A stretch of 64,000 nt of DNA. Source: Hydrogenophaga sp. GTDB lineage: Bacteria; Pseudomonadota; Gammaproteobacteria; Burkholderiales; Burkholderiaceae_C. Of this stretch, positions 51,508-59,358 are shown one piece after another. The first letter of the stretch is position 1, and every line of letters begins with the position of its first letter. Below the pieces are notes generated by a model that worked only from the letters and a program-made list of their open reading frames with translations, was not told the origin of the DNA and ran no database searches. Both the position numbers and the translations under genes were made by a program. The stretch spans positions 21,085 through 85,084 of the forward strand of contig JAGKSX010000041.1 in assembly GCA_018993155.1 (NCBI GenBank). The letters run 5' to 3'.

Positions 51508-52287
51508 TCAAGGGATTTCTTGAATCCGCATCTCGTTGACGATCTTGCCGCCGCCGAAACCCTTGTCGCCGGCCTGCTTGAGGATGTTGTCCATGTCTTG
51601 TTGAGACTTGACCGTGCCCGTGAGTCGGATGCTTCCGCTGGAGTCAAAACGAAGTACACCCAGGGAGGGCGACAAACTCCTCTTGATTGAATTCTCGAAC
51701 TCGCGCGCTTTCATGAGTTCTTCATCCACTTTCAAGAGTTCCGAGTAGGCCGACTCGCTGTGCGTCAGAACGTTGCCGAACACCAGTTTCTTTTCTGCAT
51801 CCGGCAAGCCTGCGATGGACGCGTAAATGGCATTGGCCTTTTCTTTTTGACCTGTGTCAGAGGCGACTTTTGCGTTGATTCCTACTTGATTTCGGTAGGT
51901 CGAGTTCGACCGGATCGCCTCCTCGTCGGTCAACGGTACCTCGCCCTGAAACGCCAGCATCAACCCTTCGGAGCGCTTGAGCGTCACTGCCAACGTGGTC
52001 GGATTTCGGGAGTAACCCGGCTTGCTGATGCGTGCGTATTCCTTTCCGGAGAACGAGGGCACCGAAGGAAAACGGAAGTAGAAGTTGCCGCTGGTGTTGG
52101 TCAGCGTGGTGGAAATGGGGCTGTTTTTGTCGTCAAACAGCACCACGGTGGCGCCCGTGACCGGCTTGTCCCCATTGGAGCCACCGGTCTCCACCACTTT
52201 TCCGGAAACCACAAACTCCACTGCCCAGGTCATCGGGCAATGCATTGCAAGAACCAGCAAGGCGAAGTACGGCGTTGGGTTCATCAT
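51508..52287 (-). CDS. Unrecognised secreted protein with a carboxypeptidase-regulatory-like domain
   Basis: The protein of 259 residues starts with a signal peptide (MMNPTPYFALLVLAMHC..., cut after TWA) followed by a beta-rich part (VEFVVSGKVVETGG, VTGATVVLFDDKNSPISTTLTNTSGNFYFRFP) that resembles carboxypeptidase-regulatory or Cna-B-type sandwich domains. A helical middle has LLKVDEELMKAREFENSIKRS. The last 60 residues (LGVLRFDSSGSIRLTGTVKSQQDMDNILKQAGDKGFGGGKIVNEM) look like a BON-type domain. Start 52287 overlaps the upstream gene's stop (ATGATGA), with GAGGAA directly before. The DNA is more A/T-rich than its neighbours. I cannot name a function. Confidence 0.7.
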   Translation of the reverse strand: MMNPTPYFALLVLAMHCPMTWAVEFVVSGKVVETGGSNGDKPVTGATVVLFDDKNSPISTTLTNTSGNFYFRFPSVPSFSGKEYARISKPGYSRNPTTLAVTLKRSEGLMLAFQGEVPLTDEEAIRSNSTYRNQVGINAKVASDTGQKEKANAIYASIAGLPDAEKKLVFGNVLTHSESAYSELLKVDEELMKAREFENSIKRSLSPSLGVLRFDSSGSIRLTGTVKSQQDMDNILKQAGDKGFGGGKIVNEMRIQEIP

Positions 52288-53390
52288 TTCCTCACTAAAG
52301 AGCATGTTGGCTTGATCTTTTCAACATCGCGCAAATCGGTGCCAGGGCCACCCGTCAAACTGAATTCAGCCAGCTGACGGCTCCGCGGCTTCACCACCGG
52401 CCAGGCCACCCGCAGGCGCGCCACGTCCTCGACCACAAGCCAGTCCTCATTGGATGCCCCGTCGATCGGCCGCCAGTAGCCCGGCGAGGTGGAGAACTTG
52501 CCTCCCGCCAGAGTCAGGTCGCATTCAACGCCAGTGAATGCTTCCATCGGACCCACCCTGAGCGTCCACAAAAAATCAGCGCGGTTTTCTTTCTCTCGGA
52601 TCTGCTTGAGCGCGATGGTCGCCTGGGGGGCGTTCGGCCACACGACGAGCCGGGCGACTGCGGACTCGGAATGCGTGTCTCTGAAGATGCCCGCGTTGGC
52701 CTGCACAGACACATTGATCTTGTGTTCACCGGCCTTGAGCCCATCGGCAAAGAGCTGGTACGAGCGGCTCTTGGTCGCAGGCAGTGAAGTGCCTTGGGCG
52801 TCCACCAGTTTGAACTTCTCACCGGCTTGCGCTTCTCCCGGGCTCAGTGTCGGTTGAATTCGAATCTCGGACAGTTCAACATTGGAGAGTGCGTTCTCCA
52901 CGGTAAGGATCGAAGTGAACGAGCCGCCTTCGTCGACCTCGTATTCGTGGTTGTTGAGCCTCACGGTGTACTGGGGTGCGGCAATCAAGACGTCATACCG
53001 CTTGTTGAGCACATCCAGTGCACCGAGCACTGCCACCGTGGTTAACAGCAAGGGCACCGCCTTGCTCTTCATCTTCTGGGAAAAGTCCGGCGCCTTTGTC
53101 AGGGGTTCCATCGCTGTCCCTGCCAGGGAAACCGTTGAGCTGCCCAGTCGGTATTGCAGCGTGGGCTCGTTGGCGTGTGCGTCGTCTGATGACGACCAGT
53201 ACGCGATGAATCGCAGCTTCCCGTCCTGGTCTCTGACGGGCTGAACGGCATTCAGGCCTTTGAGGTTCTTCAACAGGTCGGTCGGAATTTCGACCAGCGT
53301 GCTTTCGTGAATAGCGACGAAAGCCGTGCTTCGAGGAGCCGGTGACTTCAATGCTTCGATAAGACGCTTGAATCCCAAGATGCCCTCCAC
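52284..53390 (-). CDS. Unrecognised membrane-anchored protein
   Basis: The 368-residue protein has a cytoplasmic N-terminal part of about 105 residues (FVAIHESTLVEIPTDLLKNLKGLNAVQPVRDQDGKLRFIAYW), one predicted membrane segment (AVPLLLTTVAVLGALDVL, about 112-129) and a beta-rich outer part with Ig-like repeats (YQLFADGLKAGEHKINVSVQ, ATIALKQIREKENRADFLWTLRV). I recognise no family. It is co-transcribed with the secreted protein gene, whose start overlaps its stop. The pair could act together at the cell envelope. Base composition is A/T-richer than the surrounding genes, suggesting later arrival. Confidence 0.65.
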   Translation of the reverse strand: MEGILGFKRLIEALKSPAPRSTAFVAIHESTLVEIPTDLLKNLKGLNAVQPVRDQDGKLRFIAYWSSSDDAHANEPTLQYRLGSSTVSLAGTAMEPLTKAPDFSQKMKSKAVPLLLTTVAVLGALDVLNKRYDVLIAAPQYTVRLNNHEYEVDEGGSFTSILTVENALSNVELSEIRIQPTLSPGEAQAGEKFKLVDAQGTSLPATKSRSYQLFADGLKAGEHKINVSVQANAGIFRDTHSESAVARLVVWPNAPQATIALKQIREKENRADFLWTLRVGPMEAFTGVECDLTLAGGKFSTSPGYWRPIDGASNEDWLVVEDVARLRVAWPVVKPRSRQLAEFSLTGGPGTDLRDVEKIKPTCSLVRK

Positions 53391-53555
53391 TTGTCGCCAT
53401 TGTGCCGGTCTGTGCGCGGCGAGCCGGGTGTTTCGACGGGCTCAACTCTAGTTTCCGCAGATGGCTTGTCAAGCCGTTTTGGGGGAAAGTCCGCGCCTGC
53501 TCGCCACCATGGGACCAATGGCCAGGGGCTTTCTCCCCGAGAAAGTGCGCCGGTC

Positions 53556-53605
53556 GAATTCCATTCTGTGGAATTTGGGTGGTGCGCGGTCCGACCAGGC
53601 GTCCT
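53556..53605 (+). repeat. Direct repeat, right copy flanking the A/T-rich islet
   Basis: This copy matches 51176-51225 at 42 of 50 bases. It lies 68 bases upstream of the Bug start at 53674 and includes the ATTCCA-N5-TGGAAT dyad, so it is the functional promoter copy. A duplication or insertion that split an older promoter next to pncB would explain the pair. Confidence 0.8.
53558..53574. promoter_or_regulatory. IclR-type operator, copy 2
   Basis: ATTCCATTCTGTGGAAT is the dyad ATTCCA-N5-TGGAAT, 99 bases upstream of the Bug start at 53674. The copy at 60424 is next to the IclR gene. A single IclR regulator controlling both converging operons is the simplest reading. Confidence 0.65.
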
Positions 53606-53673
53606 AAGCTGCGCGGAGGTGCCACGGCCACGCCGTGCCGCCTTCCCATACCTAGACCTGGAGACACCGACCG

Positions 53674-54669
53674 ATGACCACCCAACACCCCTTGTCGCGC
53701 CGCCGCTTCAACGCCGCGCTCGGTGCCAGCCTGGTCCTGCCGTTTGCGGCACCCGCGCTGGCGCAGCCACAGGCTTTTCCGAACAAGCCGATCCGCATCC
53801 TGGTGCCGTTCGCGGCAGGCGGCCCGACCGACCTGATGGCCCGCGCCGTCGGCAAGAACCTATCGACCTCCATGGGTCAGCCGGTGATCATCGAGAACAA
53901 ACCCGGTGGCGGTGGCGTGATTGCCATGGGCGAGGTGGCGCGCGGCCCGGCCGATGGCTACACGCTGGTGTTCCCTTCCATCCTCGCGGTGACCAACCCC
54001 GCGCTCATGCCCAACTACCCGTTCGACACGCTGCGCGACTTCGCGCCACTGACGGTGGTGGGCTACATCCCGCACGCGCTGGTGGTGCGGCCCGACTTCC
54101 CGGCCAAGGACCTGCAGGCCCTGGTGGCCATGGCCAAGGCCGCGCCCGGCAGCGTCAACTACGGCTCCTCGGGCAACGGCACCTCGGCCCACCTCGGCGC
54201 CGCGCTGTTCGCGCAGCGCGCCGACATCAAGGTCACGCACGTGCCCTACCGCGGCGCGGCCCCGGCGGTGCAGGACCTGCTGGGCGGTCAGATCCAGTTC
54301 ATGTTCCTCGACATGAGTTCGGCGCTGGCGCAGATCAAGACCGGCAAGCTGCGCGCGCTGGCTGTGGCCCCGGCCAACCGCTTCGCCGGCCTGCCCGACG
54401 TGCCCACCGTGGCCGAGCAGGGCTACCCGGGCTTCAACGTGCACGGCTGGTACGGCCTGTTCGCGCGCAGCGGCACGCCCGCGCCCATCGTGCAGGCGCT
54501 CTACACCGAGGTGAAGAAGGCGCTGGCATCGGCCGAGATCCGCGAGCTGTTCCAGAACTACGGCATCGAGGCCGGCGGCATGCCGCCCGAGGACTACACC
54601 GAGATCGTGCGCAAGGACCTCGCCATGTGGAAGCGCACCGTCGACCAGCTTCAGATCACCCTGCAATAA
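53674..54669 (+). CDS. Bug/TctC-family periplasmic solute receptor
   Basis: The 331-residue protein has a signal peptide containing SRRRFNAALG, which fits a twin-arginine (Tat) export motif, and a cut near ALAQP. Bug motifs are FPNKPIRILVPFAAGGPTDLMARAVG, ENKPGGGG and THVPYRGAAPAVQDLLGGQ. It is the first gene of a two-gene operon with a 2-hydroxyacid dehydrogenase; the ligand may be a hydroxy or keto acid. The upstream ATTCCA-N5-TGGAAT site suggests control by the IclR protein at 60448. Confidence 0.93.
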   Translation: MTTQHPLSRRRFNAALGASLVLPFAAPALAQPQAFPNKPIRILVPFAAGGPTDLMARAVGKNLSTSMGQPVIIENKPGGGGVIAMGEVARGPADGYTLVFPSILAVTNPALMPNYPFDTLRDFAPLTVVGYIPHALVVRPDFPAKDLQALVAMAKAAPGSVNYGSSGNGTSAHLGAALFAQRADIKVTHVPYRGAAPAVQDLLGGQIQFMFLDMSSALAQIKTGKLRALAVAPANRFAGLPDVPTVAEQGYPGFNVHGWYGLFARSGTPAPIVQALYTEVKKALASAEIRELFQNYGIEAGGMPPEDYTEIVRKDLAMWKRTVDQLQITLQ

Positions 54670-54673
54670 GTCC

Positions 54674-55651
54674 ATGATCATTGCGATTCCCGACGACTAC
54701 CAGGACTGCGTGCGGCACCTGGACTGCTTCGCCAAGCTGGCCGGCCACGAGGTGCGCATCTTCAACGACTCGGTGAAAGGCACCGATGCCCTGGCGGCGC
54801 GCTTCGCCGACGCCGAGGCCATCGTGCTCACGCGCGAGCGCACGCGCATCGACGCCGCCTTGCTCGACCGCCTGCCGAAACTGCGCCTGATCAGCCAGAC
54901 CGGCAAGCTCGCGGGCCATGTGGACCTGGCCGCGTGCAGCGCCCGTGGCGTGCGGGTGGCCGAGGGCAGCGGCGCGGGGTCGGCCACGGCCGAGATCGCC
55001 TGGACGCTGGCGCTGGCCAGCCGGCGGCACCTGGTGAGCGAGGCCAACCGGCTGCGCGACGGGCAATGGCAGGGCCACCTGGGCCAGCAACTCAGCGGGC
55101 AGCGCCTGGGCGTCTGGAGCTACGGCCGCATCGGCCGGCAGGTCGCGGGCTACGGCCGCGCCTTCGGCATGAAGGTGTGGGTGTGGGGCCGCGAAACCTC
55201 GACCGCCGCCGCGCGCGCCGACGGCTTCGAGGTCGCGCCGTCGCGCGAGGCCTTCTTCGCGCAGAGCGACGTGATCAGCCTGCACGTGCGGCTCTACGCC
55301 GACACCGTGGGCATCGTGACGGCCGAGGACCTCGCGCGCATGAAGCCCACGGCGCTGCTGGTGAACACCAGCCGGGCCGAGCTGATCGCGCGCGGCGCGC
55401 TGGAGCACGCGCTGGTGCAGGGCCGGCCCGGTTTCGCGGCGGTGGACGTGTACGAAGAAGAACCGGTGCTGGGCGCAAACCACCCCCTGCTGCGCCTTCC
55501 GAACGTGCTGTGCACCCCGCACATCGGCTACGTGGAGAAGGACAACTACGAGCGTTACTTCGGCATCGCCTTCGACCACATCCTGGCCTATGCAGAAGGC
55601 CGCCTGAGCGACGGGGTCAGTCCCGCAGCCAGTCCAGCAGCAGCGGGTTGA
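54674..55651 (+). CDS. D-isomer-specific 2-hydroxyacid dehydrogenase
   Basis: The 325-residue protein has the D-2-hydroxyacid dehydrogenase two-domain fold. The NAD motif is LGVWSYGRIGRQVAGYGRAFG (145-165), where the first glycine of GxGxxG is serine. Catalytic residues are R234 (NTSRAELI), E263 (VDVYEEEPV) and H283 (CTPHIGYV). It reduces a 2-oxoacid or oxidises a D-2-hydroxyacid, or acts like a phosphoglycerate dehydrogenase relative. ATG 54674 follows the Bug stop by four bases. The 3' end overlaps the convergent hydrolase gene by 35 bases. Confidence 0.9.
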   Translation: MIIAIPDDYQDCVRHLDCFAKLAGHEVRIFNDSVKGTDALAARFADAEAIVLTRERTRIDAALLDRLPKLRLISQTGKLAGHVDLAACSARGVRVAEGSGAGSATAEIAWTLALASRRHLVSEANRLRDGQWQGHLGQQLSGQRLGVWSYGRIGRQVAGYGRAFGMKVWVWGRETSTAAARADGFEVAPSREAFFAQSDVISLHVRLYADTVGIVTAEDLARMKPTALLVNTSRAELIARGALEHALVQGRPGFAAVDVYEEEPVLGANHPLLRLPNVLCTPHIGYVEKDNYERYFGIAFDHILAYAEGRLSDGVSPAASPAAAG

Positions 55652-56453
55652 TGGCGTCGGCCTGCTCGTACTGCACCCAGTGCCCGGCCCCGGCCACGAC
55701 GCGGGTGCGGGCCTCGGGCAGGGGGGCGGCCAATGCGGGCGCGATGCGCGCGGGCTCGGCCGTCACATCGTGTTCGCCCCAGGCCAGCAGGGTCGGCCCG
55801 GCATAGACCGCCAGCGCCCCGGCGAGGCCGCCAGCGCGTGAGATCTCCTTGCTGCGGAACCGCGTGCGCACACAGGCCTCGGTGTGCACGCGCAGCGCGA
55901 GCGGGTCGATGCCGTCGGCCGCCCCGCTGAGCATGTGCATCGCGAGGTTGTGGCGCATGGCCTGTTCCACCGCCGCCGCATCGCCCGCGCGCCAGGCCGG
56001 TTTCCAGTTGACCAGTTCGCCCTTGGGGCGGCGCGGCCCCTGGTGGCCGCCCGTGCCCAGCAGGGCCAGGCGCTTCACCTGGGGCCGCTGCGCGGCCAGG
56101 TGCGCGGCCACCAGGCCGCCGAACGAGAAGCCCACCAGTTGCAGCGGCGTGCCGGGACCGATGAGCGTGTCCAGCGTGAACAGCGTGGGGTCCAGCAGCG
56201 CGACCAGACCCTCGACCTCGGGAGCGTCCGAGTCGCCGAAGCCGGGCAGGTCGGGCACCCACACGGTGTGCTGCGCGGCCAGCGCGTCGATGTTGCGAAC
56301 CCAGTGCAGCCAGCTGCCGTGGCCGCCGTGTACCAGCACCACCGGGCTGCCGCTGCCGAAGCCGCGCCAGCAGACCTGGCCGCCGGCCCAGGCCACGCGC
56401 TCGGTGCGGGCCTGCGCGGACAGCGTGTCGATGAAGTCCGCGTCAGCCCGCAT
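55617..56453 (-). CDS. Alpha/beta-hydrolase
   Basis: The 278-residue protein has the alpha/beta-hydrolase fold: VVLVHGGHGSWLHWVRNI (oxyanion loop), nucleophile serine in LVGFSFGGLVAAHLA (near residue 110), acid in LAWGEHDVTAEP and histidine in VVAGAGHWVQYEQADAI near the end. It resembles MCP hydrolases and esterases; a thioesterase or lactonase role in this CoA operon is possible. It is the last gene of the operon from 60336 and overlaps the acyl-CoA synthetase gene by 11 bases. Confidence 0.88.
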   Translation of the reverse strand: MRADADFIDTLSAQARTERVAWAGGQVCWRGFGSGSPVVLVHGGHGSWLHWVRNIDALAAQHTVWVPDLPGFGDSDAPEVEGLVALLDPTLFTLDTLIGPGTPLQLVGFSFGGLVAAHLAAQRPQVKRLALLGTGGHQGPRRPKGELVNWKPAWRAGDAAAVEQAMRHNLAMHMLSGAADGIDPLALRVHTEACVRTRFRSKEISRAGGLAGALAVYAGPTLLAWGEHDVTAEPARIAPALAAPLPEARTRVVAGAGHWVQYEQADAINPLLLDWLRD

Positions 56454-58542
56454 CGGCCAACACCACCACGCCGTCGGCCGCCTTCACACCATGGCCTTCG
56501 GGCAGCACGAACACCGGGTTGATCTCGGCCTCGATCAGCCGCTCGCCGAGCTGCGCGGTCATCTGCGAGAACGCGACGATGGCCGAAACCAGGGCCTCGA
56601 CGTCGGCCTTGGGCCGGCCCCGGTAGCCGTCGAGCAGGGGCCAGGTCTGGAGCTCGCGCAGCATGCCGTGCGCCACCTCGCGGCTCAGGCCGCCTTGTGG
56701 GGGCAGCATGCGCAGCGTGGTGTCCTTGAACAGTTCGGCGGTGATGCCGCCCATGCCCAGCAGGATGGCCGTGCCCAGCGCGTCGCGGTGCATGCCGAGG
56801 ATGAGCTCGGTGCCGCCCGACACCATCTCCTGCACCAGGAAGCGCGTGGGCGCCACCCCGGCCTTGGCCCGCACCTCGTCGGCCATGCGGGTGAGGCGCG
56901 CACCGATCTGTGCGGGCGTCACGTTGACGGCCACGCCGCCCACGTCGCTCTTGTGCGTGATCTCGCCCGTCAGGATCTTCAGCACCACGCGCTCGCCCAG
57001 CGCGCGCGCGGCCTGCTCGGCCTCGGCCGGGCTGACCACCACGGTTTCGGCGGTGCAGGGAATGCCGAAGCGCCGGAACAGCTGCTTGCACTCGGCCTCG
57101 TTCAGCGAGCCGCTGCCGATGTCGTGCACCGCCACCGGCGCGCCCAGCGGCGCGGCGGGGTGGTCGCTCCAGCGACGGGTCTGCAGCATGCTGTTGAGGG
57201 CCACGCTGCAGCTCTCGGCGTCGGCGAAGGCCGGCACGCCGCGCTGCGTCAGCAAGGCGGCCACCTGCGGTGCGTGCGGGCTCACGTAGGCGATCACGGG
57301 TTTGTCGCTCAGGGGCAGGCAGTCCTGGATCGCATTGGCCATCAGCTCGGGCATGGCCAGGCTGGACGAGCCCACGATGATGGTCAGCGCGTCGTAGCTC
57401 GGGCTCTCCAGCAGGGCGCGGATGGCGCCGCGCAGCAGCTCGGGCTGCAGGCCCGCCAGCGTCACGTCGATCGGGTTGCGGTCCAGTGCGGCCTGCTCGC
57501 CGGTCTGCAGCGCGCGCAGCTTCGCGGCGGTGGCTTCGTCGGGCGGCGGGGTCTCGAGACCGGACACGCCGTAGCTGTCCGACACCAGCGTGCCAGCGCC
57601 GCCGGTGGAGGTGAGGATGGCCACGCGCGGGCCGCGCAGCACGCGCCCGGTGGACAGCGCCACCGGAATGTCCAGCAGGTCGCTGAAGGTCTGCGCGCGG
57701 ATCACGCCCACTTCCTTGAACAGCGCGTCGTACATGCGGTCGGCGCCGGCGAGCGCGCCGGTGTGCGAGACGGCGGCCTGGGCGCCGGCCTCGGAGCGGC
57801 CGATCTTGAACGCCACCACCGGCTTGCCCGCGCGCGCGGCCTTCAGCGCGGCCTGGCGGAAGCGTTCGGGGTGGCGCACGCTCTCCACGTACAGCGCGAT
57901 GACCCGCGTGGCCTCGTCGTCGGCCAGGTGGTCCACGAAATCGGCGAGGTCCAGGTCCACCTCGTTGCTGGTGGAGATCAGCTTGGACAGGCCGATGCCG
58001 CGCGCGGCTGCGCGCGAGAGCAGCGCGCCCAGGATGCCGCCGCTTTGCGAGACCACGCCCACCGGGCCGGCCGGGAAGCGGTCCATCTCCAGCGCGCCGC
58101 TGGCCGAGAGCACGATGTTGTCGGTGAGGTTGACCAGTCCGATGGTGTTCGGGCCGAGGAGGCGCATGCTGCCTGCGGCCTCGCGCAGCTGTGCCTGGCG
58201 GCGCGCGCCTTCCTCGCCGGTCTCGGTGTAGCCGCTGGCCAGCACGATGGCGGCGGCCGTGCCGCGCGCGGACAGGTCCGACACGGCCTTGTGCGCGCGC
58301 TCGGCGCCGAGCAGCACGATGCCCACGTCGGGCACGGCCGGCAGCGAGGCCACGTCGGGGTAGCAGCGCAGGCCGTCGATCTGCTCGGCGCGCGGGTTGA
58401 TCGGGTAGATGTCGCCGGTGAAGCCGTGCTTGCGCAGGTAGGCCACCGGGCGCCCGGCGGTCTTGCCCGCGTCGGCCGAGGCGCCGATGACGGCGACGCT
58501 GCGCGGCTGCAGCAGCCGGGAGATGGGGGTCACGGGGTTCAT
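56443..58542 (-). CDS. ADP/NDP-forming-type acyl-CoA synthetase
   Basis: The 699-residue protein fuses the alpha part (CoA-binding ISRLLQPRSVAVIGASADAGKTAGRPVAYL, PVGVVSQSGGILGALLSRAAA, then ligase-CoA domain with phosphohistidine candidate VSHTGALAG) and the beta part (ATP-grasp; LNEAECKQLFRRFGIPCTAETVVV, VVLKILTGEITHKSDVGGVAVNV, EMVSGGTELILGMHRDALG, ELFKDTTLRMLPPQ). This is the acetyl-CoA synthetase (ADP-forming) / FerA architecture. It activates an acid to its CoA thioester with ATP. Overlaps with both neighbours show coupling; a crotonase gene precedes it. Confidence 0.9.
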   Translation of the reverse strand: MNPVTPISRLLQPRSVAVIGASADAGKTAGRPVAYLRKHGFTGDIYPINPRAEQIDGLRCYPDVASLPAVPDVGIVLLGAERAHKAVSDLSARGTAAAIVLASGYTETGEEGARRQAQLREAAGSMRLLGPNTIGLVNLTDNIVLSASGALEMDRFPAGPVGVVSQSGGILGALLSRAAARGIGLSKLISTSNEVDLDLADFVDHLADDEATRVIALYVESVRHPERFRQAALKAARAGKPVVAFKIGRSEAGAQAAVSHTGALAGADRMYDALFKEVGVIRAQTFSDLLDIPVALSTGRVLRGPRVAILTSTGGAGTLVSDSYGVSGLETPPPDEATAAKLRALQTGEQAALDRNPIDVTLAGLQPELLRGAIRALLESPSYDALTIIVGSSSLAMPELMANAIQDCLPLSDKPVIAYVSPHAPQVAALLTQRGVPAFADAESCSVALNSMLQTRRWSDHPAAPLGAPVAVHDIGSGSLNEAECKQLFRRFGIPCTAETVVVSPAEAEQAARALGERVVLKILTGEITHKSDVGGVAVNVTPAQIGARLTRMADEVRAKAGVAPTRFLVQEMVSGGTELILGMHRDALGTAILLGMGGITAELFKDTTLRMLPPQGGLSREVAHGMLRELQTWPLLDGYRGRPKADVEALVSAIVAFSQMTAQLGERLIEAEINPVFVLPEGHGVKAADGVVVLADAG

Positions 58543-59333
58543 GCCTGGGGCGCGGCTTTGTTCAGAAAGGCCATCACCGAGTCGCGGTGCTCGGTGCTCG
58601 TGTAGCAGATGCCCTGGGCCTGGCTGCCCTGGGCGAAGACCTGTTGCGCCGGCAGCTCGAAGGTCTGGTTCAGGATGGTCTTGCTCAGCGCGAGCGCGGT
58701 GGCCGAACCCTGGCTGAGTTCGCGCGCCCAGGCCTGGGCGTCGGCCAGCAGCCGGTCCGCCGTGGTCTTGCGGTCCACGATGCCGAGCGAGAGCGCCTCG
58801 TCGGCATCCACCTTGCGGCCGGTGAAGATGAGCTGCTTGGCGATCGGCAGGCCCACGCGGCGCGGCAGGAAGTACATGCCGCCGCCGTCGGGCACGATGC
58901 CGCGGTGGATGTACGACCAGGTGAAGCTGGCCCATTCGCTGGCGATGATGAAATCGCAGGCGAGGGCGGTGTCGGCGCCCAGGCCGGAGGCCGCGCCGTT
59001 CACGGCCGCGATCACCGGTTTGGGCATGGTGTGCAGCAGCATCTGCGTGTGGTGCACGCGCTGCTGCCGGTGCCAGCCGTTGAAACCCACTTCGCCGGCC
59101 GGGGCGTTCATGCGCTTTTCCATGCCGGCCACGTCGCCGCCGGCGCAGAAGCCCTTGCCGGCGCCGGTGAGCACCAGCGCGCGGATGGCCTTGTCGGCCG
59201 CGACCTGCTCCAGCGCGTGGATGAACTCCGCGCGCATGGCGTCGCTCATGGCGTTGCGTTTGTCGGGCCGGTTCAGCGTGAGCGTGGCGATGCCGGTGTC
59301 AACCTGCAGATCGATCAGGGGAGGCGTGGACAT
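58539..59333 (-). CDS. Enoyl-CoA hydratase/isomerase family protein (PaaG-like)
   Basis: The 264-residue crotonase-fold protein has LNRPDKRNAMSDAMRAEF, GFCAGGDVAGM and AVNGAASGLGADTALACDFIIASEWASFTWSYIHRGIVPDGGGMYFLPRRVG. Hydratase glutamates are replaced (aspartate at E144, tyrosine at E164); the GLVPDxGGxxFLPR pattern with the aspartate resembles PaaG-type isomerases. So an isomerase or specialised hydratase is more likely than a standard one. ATG 59333 is chosen; it overlaps nothing upstream. The stop overlaps the synthetase start by four bases. Confidence 0.87.
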   Translation of the reverse strand: MSTPPLIDLQVDTGIATLTLNRPDKRNAMSDAMRAEFIHALEQVAADKAIRALVLTGAGKGFCAGGDVAGMEKRMNAPAGEVGFNGWHRQQRVHHTQMLLHTMPKPVIAAVNGAASGLGADTALACDFIIASEWASFTWSYIHRGIVPDGGGMYFLPRRVGLPIAKQLIFTGRKVDADEALSLGIVDRKTTADRLLADAQAWARELSQGSATALALSKTILNQTFELPAQQVFAQGSQAQGICYTSTEHRDSVMAFLNKAAPQA

Positions 59334-59358
59334 GGTGGGTTCCAGAGAGAAGAGAGGG

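Noticed and set aside
51306-51539. 77-codon plus-strand frame in the islet
   Set aside because: No ribosome site or motif, and it overlaps the 3' end of the minus-strand gene.
55849-58605. 918-codon open frame on the plus strand
   Set aside because: Antisense to the hydrolase and ADP-forming-type synthetase genes, which have clear motifs; the translation is low complexity.
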